From positions 14,027,701 to 14,091,700 of the forward strand of contig OX387607.1 in NCBI GenBank assembly GCA_947568835.1: 64,000 bases of DNA, written 5' to 3'. Positions 44,804 through 56,600 of this stretch are shown here, in pieces. Made by a program: the position numbers and the translations under genes. Position 1 is the first letter of the stretch, and every line of letters starts with the position of its first letter. A model generated the notes under the pieces. It saw only the letters and a program-made list of their open reading frames with translations. It did no database searches and was not told the DNA's origin. This stretch comes from Protonemura montana (taxonomy: Eukaryota; Arthropoda; Insecta; Plecoptera; Nemouridae).

Positions 44804-45687
44804 GTTATTACAGGTGACCTTTCTGAAAGTGCTAGGACATTTCAAGTACAGAGCTACTGACCGTGTACTCCTGCTTTTTTGGGGATGTTTCCCCTAAAAT
44901 GCATATCTTTTATTTGAGGTATATCTAAAATGAAATCTTTGTTTAGAGGGTGTTTCTGCCTAAATTAACACTTTTGGATAATATTAACTTGAGCAATAAT
45001 GTAGCACTTTGTAGTTGTTTTTTAAGGGGGATGTATTGTCTCCATCTTATTTTTCTGGGGGATATAGGGAAAAAAATCATATTTGTTATTTCTTAATTGG
45101 GGTTGGTAAAAACTGTTTCATCAACTAAAAATTTCTCTTTTCGTGCACATTTTTCGGAAAATCCATTCTAAATATATATATATATATATTTAAAAACTGG
45201 ATACAACTAATAAAGAAGGATTTTCAAAATGGTTGGCACGAGTATTTTTCTTTTCTTTTAAGTTTGGTAGTGTAAACAGATTGGAACAATTTGGGATCCA
45301 CAGCTGCTACGAAAACTCGGATTTGTTTCTAAAAAACACCGGAAAAACACTTTGAACAGACTCTTTTTCAACTAAGATGAAATAATATTTTTGATATTGA
45401 AAGGTGTCAATCTGTTGTTAATAGTATGATGAGTCGCCTAGTTTTTGTTTCGTCGCGATCGGACAAGTGGTTTGACCGATTAGTTGTATCCAGTAAGCCT
45501 GGATATAAACCTGAGTAAGCTCCTGATACAACAGCCTTAACAGCAATTTTAACTCGTCAAGTTATGAGATGCGGGTACTTAAAAGATTACATTTTAGGGG
45601 AAACATTAAAAAAAAGCATGAGTACCCAGTCAGTAGCTCTGTATCTACAAATGTCCTAGCACATTCAGAAAGGTCACCTGTAATAAC
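44804..45687. mobile_element. Non-autonomous TA-flanked (Tc1/mariner-like) element with long terminal inverted repeats
   Basis: TA at 44802-44803 and 45688-45689 flank ends GTTATTACAGGTGACCTTTC and its complement. The inverted match continues for about 115 bp per end (TGCTAGGACATTT, ACAGAGCTACTGAC, TGTTTCCCCTAAAATG) with a few mismatches. The 884-bp interior has a (TA)n at 45173-45190 and a reverse copy of the repeat at 22.2-22.5 kb. No transposase frame. TA could be chance, so the superfamily is an inference. Confidence 0.78.
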
Positions 45688-45699
45688 TACTTATCATCG

Positions 45700-48650
45700 A
45701 CCCTGGCTTCTCCATGGACATTATACAGCAGCGAAGTGCCCTTCGGGGCTACGCGTTCCCGCCTGACCGAGAAAGCGCCCTTATTTATCTCCCTGCAGGA
45801 TAACTGGTTCCGTATCAAAGGAGATATTAAGGAGGTACCAGTAATCCTGAGGCAGGTAGACGCGCTGGTTTACCCAAGCAAGCCGGATCGGCGAATTCCC
45901 CAGGGAAATAGAGGATCAGGGAGTAAGCTATCTTCGGCGCACTTGGCTCGTGTTTAGCCCCGGACAAGACTGCGACAAGAAACCAAAAAAGTGCGATATT
46001 ATTGATGATAAACGATGTCAAAATATTGAAGTCGTTTTCATTTTGATTGTTTAAGGTGAAGTTTGTTGACTTAAAATGTTGCGATTGTTGGGATTCTTTA
46101 TTGGAAATGAGAGACTCTTGATTGAATCGCACTATAGTTGTTTTTTAAAGTCTCCCGAGACGCAGTTCCTGGTCGGTTCTCAACGAAGCAAAAAAATAAA
46201 CGGTCCTTTTGAATTCAGTGTGGAATTGTTCAAAGATTCCATGACATCACAAACTAATTAAACTGTCTGAGCCAATTGAATGAAATCAGGTTGAACCCGT
46301 ATGAAATACCTATCATTAAATTACAGCAAACGTGATTGCAACAGGGAAAAGCAATAAGTGTTATCTTACATGGGTGTTCTACTCATGTCACCTTCGACTT
46401 GACGTGCATTCTCTTCTAGTCAACTGCAATGTTTCATCGCCAGTGCTTTGTACCCCGATGAGATCCAATCTAATCGGCTAGCGAACTTAGGAAAGTGTAC
46501 GAAGAGATAAATACAGTTAAAACAGCTTTCATAGCATGCTTTATAAATGTCGTTAGTAGTAATACAGTTCTAAAGAAGAAGAAAATCGAAAAAAAAAACC
46601 CGACAGTACCCTGAAGCAAATTTGTGCACACAATTAAGTTACCCAACGTATATAAAACACCGGATGTTTTCCGTGACTGTTTCTAGATTTCTTGGTCGGT
46701 ATTTCTAATTGGAAAATCTGTCGAGCCGGTCGCGCTAAGTCCACGTCGCATCTTCTCGGCGCAAATCTCGTGCGGTTCATCCGCAGATTTGCATGTCGTC
46801 GGTGCGGAAACAAGCGGATCTGGAAACTTTCTGGTACACTCTTGTTTCGAGTCGACGGCATCGTGGTGAAGCCGCGGGCTGGAATTGAATGAAGCCGCGC
46901 GGCAAATGCATTTTACAGATTACACGACAACGACTACGACGACGGCGACGACGACGTTAAAATAAACGGAGACGATGTAAAAATAAAGCGGATAAGACCG
47001 TGTCGCTCGGCAATTTTGATAGACTCGCTTCGTGAAAGCATAAAATGAGATGATGTATTGCTGCAGCAACACGGAAAGTTTCCTAAAAAGATCTACAACT
47101 TTGAATTGCTTGTCTGATACTTTTCTTTGTGCCCAAGCGTCTTTGTGATATTTATGTGCGATGCACGTTGGTCATTAGAACTTTTTAACGAGGCTTTGCT
47201 GGTCAGCACAATAGTGTTTTTGACGGCCAGTTAAAAATATGTACCGGCATCATACGTTATGATCAAATCTTAGACGCATCTTAAATATTTCAAAAGAAAA
47301 ACTTTGTGTCCAGGCATTGTAAGGCCTTTCGGTGCTCGTTTTTTTACGCTATACTTAGTTTATTTCACCCTCAATATGTAACAACAAAGAAGATTTGATA
47401 ACTTGAGCTAAAATAAAACATGGTAAGAAACCCATCGAATTCTCTCCCGAATCTTTGACTGGTTCGAAGCTGGATAATTTACCGCTTTGGGTGCACCCCG
47501 CACCGAACTCAAGACGTTTATCACGAGCCTCTCGAAGGAAGTGTCCCGCAAATACGGGACGAGTGTCCGACGAGTTCCGGGTGAAATATAGCAGAGCAAT
47601 TCTTTTAAAAAACAGCGATCCTTCTTTTGTAAGCAATGGAAATGGGTGTCGTTTTATCTAAACTCTTTCTTTCTTCTTCTGTGGATGGACGATTTAAACT
47701 AGAAATGAGATACACGCGGCACAGCTGTGTTTTTAACGAATTGGTTTGAGACAGTTTTTTTGTTGTTGAAAAATGATAAGATGAAAAATGATAGTTAGTT
47801 TTTTTCGCAAGAAAAGATTTATGAGTGGGCAAAAGAATGGAAAAAAATACTTGTATTACATTATCTAACATTTAAAGCTATATAACGATATATATATCAT
47901 AATAAACTAGTGGTCATTCACTCTTCTTCTCTGATACGTTCAATCACATATCCCCGATACACTGCATAAGACGGGAGAGAGCCTCATTTTCAACGAAGAA
48001 GAAATACGATTCTCCAAAAATCTTCCTTTTCTTTACAAGTTATGATTAAAGCATAAGAATAAGAAACCATTAAAGTTGTGTCGCAACATTTGATTAATTT
48101 AAAAAAAAATGGCTGCAGACACGGCTTTTCTTTCCGTTGACCGCGACGAAATTGAAAACGCGTCATCCAAGGAAAAAACTTTCTCGACGAAGAATACGCG
48201 GTCACGGCTCAGAATTCAGCCGGCGACAGCAAACTTTTAAAGCGGAGCTATATTTATATTTTCCTAAAAAAGCTTATTGAAAACTTGAAAGCTGCATTCA
48301 AGTCTGGCTCAGGATAATCTGAAAGCTGATAGCTTTCATCCTTTAGTTAAAATCCCCGTCGTCGAGAGCGGGTACAGAGATATATCATTACACTGTGCAA
48401 AGACAGATGCACTTCCTGGATAGTTCCTGCAAGCGATAGGAAGCTAAGGGTGTCTGCTATTCATACCTCTGACAGCTTTTTAGTATCCACTAATTGTCAG
48501 AAACACTCACCTTCATAAAGTTAATCAGGTCAACAGGCACACACATGGTGTTATATTCGTCTTCATTAGACAAACGCTATGCTAGAGTCGCGTTGAAGAA
48601 TGAGTCTAACGACAGACATGCTGACCCTTTTTAAAGAAAAAACAGCTGTC
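45700..48650. other. Non-coding stretch with GC-richer islands
   Basis: Islands at 45720-45960, 46690-46960 (ending in a CGA/GAC trinucleotide repeat, 46925-46955), 47450-47590 and 48110-48240. The last includes a 43-codon frame starting MAADTAFLSVDRDEIEN at 48109. The frame at 45795 begins after CTCCCTGCAG, an acceptor-like sequence. None matches a known family. Confidence 0.35.
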
Positions 48651-48654
48651 ATGG

Positions 48655-48800
48655 GTTTTAGACTGACGTCTACTCTATCTAACCTTAGCACTAGTTTTGA
48701 CAAAAACTAAAAAAAAAAACTACTAAAAGGACCTTAATAAAGTAACAGGTACAAGTTACGAAATGTCGGAAAATTTAGTTGTTCGTCAATTAGCATTCAA
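48655..48800 (+). repeat. Dispersed repeat with hammerhead-like segment, copy 3
   Basis: Contains AGTAACAGGTACAAGTTACG and AAATGTCGGAAAATTTAGTT; the stem GTAAC/GTTAC is kept by paired changes relative to copy 2 (GCAAC/GTTGC). It is preceded by TATCTAACCTTAGCACTAGT. Confidence 0.6.
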
Positions 48801-50140
48801 ACCCCAGTTTAAATAGTTTTTGTCAAAAACGAGTTGTACTTTATTTTTTGTGGGTAATGTTAACGAACTCCAACTCCTTTTAAATGTATCATAAAAATGA
48901 CACAAAAAATGCAAGGAAAAAAATAAAATTGCAAAAGAAATCAATATGTAAAAGTATAAGACACAGATGTGGTGTTTAATTATGACCAAAATATGTCACC
49001 GACTTGCCGGTTTTTCAGTGGCACGTTAAGTTATTAACAGTTCGTTAACAAACAAAAACATCTTCTGAGTAACAAGTAACAAATAAAAAGACTGCTAGTT
49101 TCATAACCTTGAAAAACTGACAGTTACTTTGACCTTGACCTTGACATCTACCAGTAACTGCAGACGAAACGATCAAAAAAAAAGTAAAAGCATCAAAATG
49201 CCGAAATTTGTTTTCGATAACGGCACCATATGGCAGCTGACTTTTGGGTGGAAAAATGCTGCTAGCGATTCCTGTTTAACGAGTTCTTACACGCACCAGA
49301 GAACTGTAGACTAAACGTCGCATGAGGAAAAACATGCGTCGTTTTTGTTCGGTACAGGAACGCATTTAGTAATAACACGATGTAATACGATGTTGGTGTA
49401 GAAGATAAACCGCTTCCAGCTCTTGTACCAACAAGAGTAATTCATACACAAGATCAATATTTAGTACAATATATTTACAGCTGTTCACGGGCCCTTATCT
49501 CAAAGATGATGGTTTTCAACTATTTATTATCCTGAGACACATTGTGGCCAATAATAGAAAATAAATATTGTACACACATTTCTGTATTTTCAAATTATTT
49601 TCATAACCGAACTATCTTCTTAAATAAAAATTTGTAAGTTTTGTAATGTATTTTAAATCTTTGTACTCAGTTAAAATTTCAGATCTCTTTGTTCTCGATT
49701 TTTTCCCAAATTTAACTTATCTGGAGACAATTTTGTAATAAACAACATGAAAAAATAGTTGGTAGCAAAGTTCATAACTTTTTATAAACAATTCATACTT
49801 ATTACACTCTTACAAATCACAATAATGTCATTAACCAATCTTATCAATCTTATCTTTCATTGAAGATGTCTTGAATGGAGGCCATTTCAGCATTTTCTAT
49901 AAGTCTCAAACCCGAGTGATCAGCGAGAAATAACGACATTCAATTTATTAAAAATAGAAAGTACTGTGACTCCACCTTGTAGAAATCACCATTTTTATTT
50001 GATAAGTCAGTATTTTTTGCAAATACAGTTTAACATTAGCATTGGGACTCCGACTAAACCTGTAGACCAAACTAAAGCATACAGCATTTATTCATTCCCC
50101 CCACGGTAAACGCTAAGGTAAACGCTAGGTTTACCTAGGT
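48801..50140. other. Non-coding AT-rich stretch
   Basis: Nothing gene-like. TGACCTTGACCTTGACA at 49130-49146 is, on the minus strand, two overlapping TCAAGGTCA sites. Confidence 0.4.
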
Positions 50141-50429
50141 AATAATTTTAGTTGGATTAAGATAAGAAAGATGTCTGAAAACTTGTTATTCTCTCAAGAT
50201 TAGTATTGCAGATGAAATAAAAAATTTGCCAATCACACTACCCTATTACTTTTTGGGAAACCGAAGGCGGCAGCAAAAAAAAAATCATTTTCCGAGCTTC
50301 CCACAAATTTCCCTCAGAATAATTAGTTGAGTATTTTATAAGTGACTCAGCAGCACATAAGAATAAAACCATGCAAACAAATTTGCTCTGATGTCGATTT
50401 TCACGTTCCACATGAACCACCTTAATTAG
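50141..50429 (+). repeat. Dispersed ~285-bp repeat, copy B
   Basis: Partner of 9999-10284 in the same orientation. Confidence 0.75.
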
Positions 50430-51540
50430 CGCCCAGCGCCGCCAGATGCTGGGTTAGGTACGATCGACGCGATGAGCCGTTGTAGAAAGGAGACGTCAAA
50501 CTTTGGGTGACGCAATGAAAGACTGGGTTTGAGATGTGTGTGTGAGTGATAATGAAAGATCGATCAGCTGTATAGCTACTGTACACGCGTGGAGCTAGGA
50601 AACTAAACGTGGTACCATCGCTAAGGGGTGGACATTTTGTCAACCTATTATTTTCGCGCAGAACGGTTATGATAAAGTTGCCCGGCAGGCATTTTCGGTA
50701 ACCGAATACGATGGATTCGCTGAGCTAGTAGTCATTTTCGCGTTTTTTTTTTGTGTGCTTTATAAGGTTTATTTAGCTGTGTCCTGTCCCGTGTAAATTT
50801 TTACCATTGTGCAATTTTGACCTGGACTAGAATATATACCAATTGAGCTGGTAAGCTAGATTCATGAAGACAAAAGGACGGTTTTATTTTGTGGAACTAA
50901 AGACTTAAAAAAAAAAAATAGAACGTTAATTATTTTATAAAATACGTGTTGCTGCATTGGGTACATAGATTTTTTTTTTACCAAATGAGAATGCAAAATT
51001 TTTAAAGCCTGTTGATTCAGAGGATAAAAAAAATGAATGAATTTGATCGATTGTGCGATTTATGCGGAATTTTCTCCCACTAGTTGCGCCTTGCAAAATG
51101 GTGAACGAACCAGAGGATGTTCAGAGTACCAAAAAATCCGACATCAATCACAGAGTCCTTTCATTTTGAAACGTCGGGCGGAAGCGCAAGACTTTTCAAT
51201 TTAACGCGATATTAAAGAAAAATTGCGAGCGCAAACGGCATTTTTAATAATCCTTACGAGCATTTCTGTCAAAATCAAAGAGATTCTCTTATTCAAAGAA
51301 TCGAGGCACCAGACTTTTTAAAATTAATAAATAACATTTTACTGTGGAGGGAAACCCTTTAGAAGTTTCTTTTAAAATACATTACCATTAAGATTAATGG
51401 TAAAAAATTATGCACATTGAACATTAGTTAAAAAAAGACCCAATGATGTGGAAATAGTTATTATAATATATATTGAACTAAACAAGAAGATATCGCGAGC
51501 GAATTGAATTGACAGTCGGACGCTACGTTACGTTGCGTTG
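50430..51540. other. Non-coding stretch
   Basis: AT-rich with T and A runs; ends in a short CGTTA/CGTTG repeat (51527-51542). No gene seen. Confidence 0.4.
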
Positions 51541-52078
51541 CGTCAGGTATTGGATGGGTGACCATCATACACATGACCAGTTCTGTTCGGAAGAGAGGTT
51601 GGAGGGATGAAAGTTAAGCAACACTGCTCTGAGTCAGGTATTGGATGGGTGACCATCATACACATGACCAGTTCTGTTCTGGAGAGAGGTTGGAAGGATG
51701 AAAGTTAAGCAACACTGCGCTGGGTCAGGTATTGGATTGGTGACCATCATACATAAGACCAGTTCTGTTTGGGAGAGAGGTTGGAGGGATGAAAGTTAGT
51801 ACAGCAACTTCATTCACCTTGCTTATCAACCTCTCAACAGCATAGATTTGTGGAGGAATTCTGTTGTTCGCGTTGTACCGTCCTTCGGAAGGGACTTTAA
51901 GCCGGTGGTCCCCTTGGTGCTCTTCGACAGGAGTAGGCTACGTGCCGGCACCAGATTTCCCCTCCTACCTTGTAATCTAGGTTCATCATCATCCTCATTA
52001 TCTCTCACTCTATCACCGACACCACTAGACCAGCACAGGGTTCGTTCTCAAACAGTGCGTCGTTAAACACCACAAAAC
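51541..52078 (+). mobile_element. 5S-headed SINE with three tandem heads
   Basis: Three 91-bp units (TCAGGTATTGGATGGGTGAC at 51543, 51634 and 51725) carry the 5S box-C sequence GGATGGGTGACC (GGATTGGTGACC in the third) and end GTTCTGTTCG/TGGGAGAGAGGTTGGAGG. The last continues into the body (TTGTACCGTCCTTCGGAAGG, CGTGCCGGCACC, CATCATCATCCTCATTATC) and the tail CAGTGCGTCGTTAAACACCA. It is the most complete copy in the window. No flanking duplication found. Confidence 0.85.
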
Positions 52079-52929
52079 AACCCTGGAAAAAAAGTCAAGA
52101 TCAACGGAATCTACATTGCCATGTTAGCTTTCAAAACCTGTTGGTGTTTTAGCGTTTACGTTTCAACTTGAGCATATAAATGCTCTCATGGGACACTGAG
52201 ATCTCTCCCAACGTGCAACTGTCACAGTGGCTTTGATTCCTACTCTATAAGAATTGAGTAGGTGGGGCAAAATAAAAAGACAAGTTGATAGAAAACGTCA
52301 AAGTTTGACAGTGGCCTGGGTAAATTACTATTCGTTATTGATACATTTTAAATATTTTCTAATTGTAATGTTGTCTAAACTTTTCTATTTGGTTATGTCT
52401 GGTTTAGCCGAACAAATTTGACGCGAGATTAATTAAATAAAGTTAGAACAGGTATTTCATGTCATTGAAAGAAAAAAGCCAAATACACGCTCAATTAAAG
52501 CAGAATTAATAAATACCCATGGAGGGGAAAATGTTTTCCAAACAATCGACCTGTCAACAATTGGCAGAGAATAGTTTCCACAGTATTCCTCGATGCCACT
52601 CGGTGACGGTGGAGGCGCCGCGTACGATGAGTGAAGTCTCAACTAATTCGCTAAAAAACGTCCTGTCAATCTGTCAAAACAGCAAAAACCTGACAACAGT
52701 AGAGTTAACTTGAAAACTGCTTCTTGCTAATGAGGACGGTTCCCGGAAAGTTTCCCGTCCACTAGCGGCAAGCACATGCAACGAACAGGGACAAGAGTCA
52801 ACGCTCCTGGAGGAAATAATATGTTTACGTCGGATTAGCAATCTGTCACGTCTGCACGAGGCGTTAACACGGGGTTTTTGTGCACGCAAACGGGGAACTC
52901 GACCTAACTGTACAGTAGAGGGACGAGGT
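52079..52929. other. Non-coding stretch
   Basis: Contains a 64-codon frame at 52519-52713 (MEGKMFSKQSTCQQLAENSF and on) with no recognisable family and no splice context. Nothing else. Confidence 0.35.
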
Positions 52930-53425
52930 TCAATTAGCGCTAGGCTTGCATAACTGGACAGGAACTAGGCAGAAAGTGGGCAGGAACTGGGCAAGATAGG
53001 AAAGGAACTGGGTAGAAAATGGGCAGGTACTTTGAATGAACTGGACAAGAACTGGGCTGCAACTTAGGTTAAGCTGGGCAAGAACTGAGCTGCAACTTAG
53101 GTTAAGCTGGGCAAGAACTGGGCTGTCACTTTGAACGAACTGGGCAAGAACTTGGAAAAAACTGGACTGCAACTTTGGACGAACTGGGCAAAAACTGGGC
53201 AAAAACTGGGCAAAAACTGGGCTGCAACTTAGGTTAAGCTGGGCAAGAACTGAGCTGCAACTTAGGTTAAGCTGGGCAAGAACTGGGCTGCAACTTTGAA
53301 AGAACTGGGCAAGATTTGATCCAGAGCTGGCAGTAAATTGATACGAACTAGTTAAAGACTGGTCACGAACTGAGAATGAACTGGGCAGGAATAGGGGACA
53401 AACTGGACTGGAACTAACCCCGAAT
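52930..53425 (+). repeat. Complex minisatellite based on AACTGGGCAAG
   Basis: Repeats of AACTGGGCAAGAACTGGGCT and a longer unit GCTGCAACTTAGGTTAAGCT, decaying at both ends. An open frame on the minus strand is a product of the repeat. Confidence 0.9.
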
Positions 53426-56400
53426 CAGGCGTGACCCCATAAAAAAAGTGCCAAGCCTCACAGTAACAGTAAACTGAAACAAGGGAAATATACATCAATT
53501 TGTCTCTTAGAGATAATGGTGTCTCTGACGACTTCTATTGTAAAATTAAGGGAGATCAAAAACAGCTTACTATATGATTAGGAGAATGTTAACTATTGAC
53601 GACAATTTTTTAGCCAATTTGAACTTGCTCATTTGAACTTCAAAACGACTCGAACTAACAAAAAAACTTTTGAATCAATCACAAACTTTCCCAAAAACAC
53701 CGACCAAATACTTCTCTTTATTCGAACGCTTGAGTAGACTAACCCCTTCATCCCCTTACCCCCTTCCTCCAAAAGTCTGGGATTGACACGTCGGGCACTT
53801 CCCGCCAGCAAATTGTTCCCGTTTCCCGAGCGTCCCGTCGCGTTGCCATAGTAATTAACGAGTGTGTTAGCGCAGGAAATGACCAAGTGATTAGTTTCCG
53901 AACTAGCCGCACCCGAGCGCATGGCTCTCAGCGTAATGTTTGGTCTCGCCACTGCCTCGTGGACCAGTGGCGTCGAAAAAAAGGCTACAGAAATAACGGA
54001 GTATGGATCCCCTTTTAAGAATTATCTGTTTTAAAGGAGTTGTCAAAATTGTAAACGATGAGCAAAGTGAGAAAAATGCTAAAATCTTTTTAAAGATTTC
54101 TTAAAAATGATAAATCTTCTGGATGTTAATTAGTCTAATTGTCAGTGCCACTTTCACGCAGTTATTCACGCGTTAGATTCGTTATTTTTCACTCGAAATC
54201 ATCTTTTCATAACTATCTTTCTTAATTAAAGTGTTAAAAGATTGACTGGAGATCTTACGTATGACTGGATCGACACCGTGAAAGACCAGGTTTGGGTCCA
54301 AACGTTTTGTTAGTGAAAAATACCGTCCAATCTACGACAGAACTGATAAAAGTTGTAGTTGCTTTGCTACGTTCTGTGGATTCACTGTCTTTTTTCTATA
54401 AATTTATCGATATTTTGAGTTTCAGTAATTATATTTAATTATGGAGGTTTGTTAAAGAAAACAATCGGATGGCACCTACCATTACCACGTATTGCACAAC
54501 AAGCTAGAGCTGGAATTCTGACTAAACCTTTAAACTCAAAGTCAAATAAGAGTCAATAGTACAAATAAACAACCAGGGGCCACTATAGTTGAGAACACCA
54601 CTGGTAGGGCATTGGGAGTGCCACAAGGATCCAGTTGGGAGCGCCGCTGCCCGAAATTTCGCGTGGCCGAGGGAAATCGGAAACGCGGCCTGGTAATCGT
54701 TTTCCGATGACTATTTTGTGCTCGACGGGCCGTGCGTTTCTCGTCCGTTGGCGGGAAAATTAGGTAATGCGTCTGGGAAATGCGTGAAAAGCACGAAATC
54801 GATATTTTCCGGCAACCAGATTTTTGATTAAAGATTCAAATATCGAAGTGTGAAGGTCACTTATTTGGACAGGTTTAATTATGTCACTTTTTCCACCAAC
54901 GAATTACAGATTCAGTTTGGTCAGATTCACAAATCACCATGGGAGACTGGCCATGTAACTAACCCTAAAACCGATAGATTTTAGAATAGGAGAAATCAAC
55001 TGATTATTCAGACAACTACTAGATCAGGATAAAGTCAATAGTTAGGTTTTGTAATGAGAGACATGAGAGACATATTTAAGTCTCTTTTATGATATCTTTT
55101 TTTTTAATATAAGGTTAAATTTTAAATGAAAATATGTGAAAGCAAATTTTCAGGCCAAATATACATCTATACCAGATAAAACAGATTCAATTACTGCAGT
55201 TATGTTATGCTAAGTACGTATTATGTGTTATGCAATACTCAAGTTTACAAATATTGTTTAAGCAGAAAACGAGACAGGCACTTCCCTGAAATGAAGCCGG
55301 AAAAAGGCAAAGATTTGAAAGGTGTCCTGAAAATTGTATCCAAAGTAATTAATCTTTCAACTTGGTTGGGAGAGGGCACAAAAACAATTAGGAAAACAAA
55401 CGTTATATTTTAATTTTTTAGAGTATTGAATGGTCGCTTTTTTCAATCAAAATTTTGTGATAGCAGGTTGATTTTTACTCCACTTAGCAATAACTTGGAT
55501 GCACCGTGAAAATTAAAACTAAACTTTGATCGTTAAATCGATTAAAAAAAGGTTCTTCTAACGCAAGTGATCTGGGGAACAAGATCAATCAAGATCAGCA
55601 AATCACTATTTCACTCGGCGACACAAAAATCTCCTACAAAATCCTTGAAAACGCCCTAATACCAGCGTTCATGGTTTCACTATCTTCTATCTCGTGGCAT
55701 AATAGAGAGTCCAGTCCAATGAAAAGGAAGCCAGAGAAGGGCAAGACGAACCTCTCTGTCCGAAAGATTACCACCCCTAATCCTTCCTTCCTGCCTCATC
55801 ATGAATAATCCCCAGCCTAATTGCAGGCAACGCACCATTGCGGCAATGCCAAAGGCACGCATTAAGACACAAGCTACAAGTATTATACGCCTTATGCCAC
55901 TGAACTTTATTCAGGAACATCGTGAGCCAATTTAATAATACTCTCTGCATAACTGTATAGAGTCAAACCTAATCTTGTTAAATAATTTTCAGCGCCGTAC
56001 CTAAATGATAACACGAAATATAATAACGATAATGTACAATTTTAGACTTGCCAGTCGTGGCTTTGATGATTTGCGATAACTTGTTTCGTGGTAAGTACAC
56101 TTAATTAATTGAGTGTTTACACATTTGGTAATAATTATCTGGTGCAGTTTCTGACTGTCTGACAGTATGTTCTAGATAATTATATGTTTGCTAATTCACT
56201 TCTTTTCCTGTGTGCAGTTGAAACCGTTGAGAAATTCGTGAACATCATCGCATGGAACCAAACCACAGTTTCTATGGAATGATAAAGTCAATTAAGAAGT
56301 TAAAACTTAAAACTTATGACCTTACCATTTGCATTCTAAAGTAAGCTTCGTGAGTTATTAGTAGCTACAAGTAGATATGTAATTTCATTTAAGACATATT

Positions 56401-56600
56401 CCCCTTTATGAATATCTTCGTTTGTCTCAAAGTTTTGTCTGAGAAGGTGAAATAATATTTCTTGCTCATGACTTATACTTGAAAAGCGCAAAAGTCTTTG
56501 GCTGCTTTCTGTTAGCTAGTTCTTACTTCTAGGCTTTCGATCTGAGATAGGCATTCGAATATGTTACACGACTGTTGAAATAATTTATACAATTTGGTGG
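53426..56600. other. Non-coding stretch with one GC-richer patch
   Basis: AT-rich except 54590-54790, which is GC-rich but lacks a long frame. No gene, RNA or clear repeat. Confidence 0.4.

Noticed and set aside
48109-48240. 43-codon small gene (MAADTAFLSVDR...)
   Set aside because: Good start context but no homologue, splice or repeat evidence; frames of this length are expected by chance.
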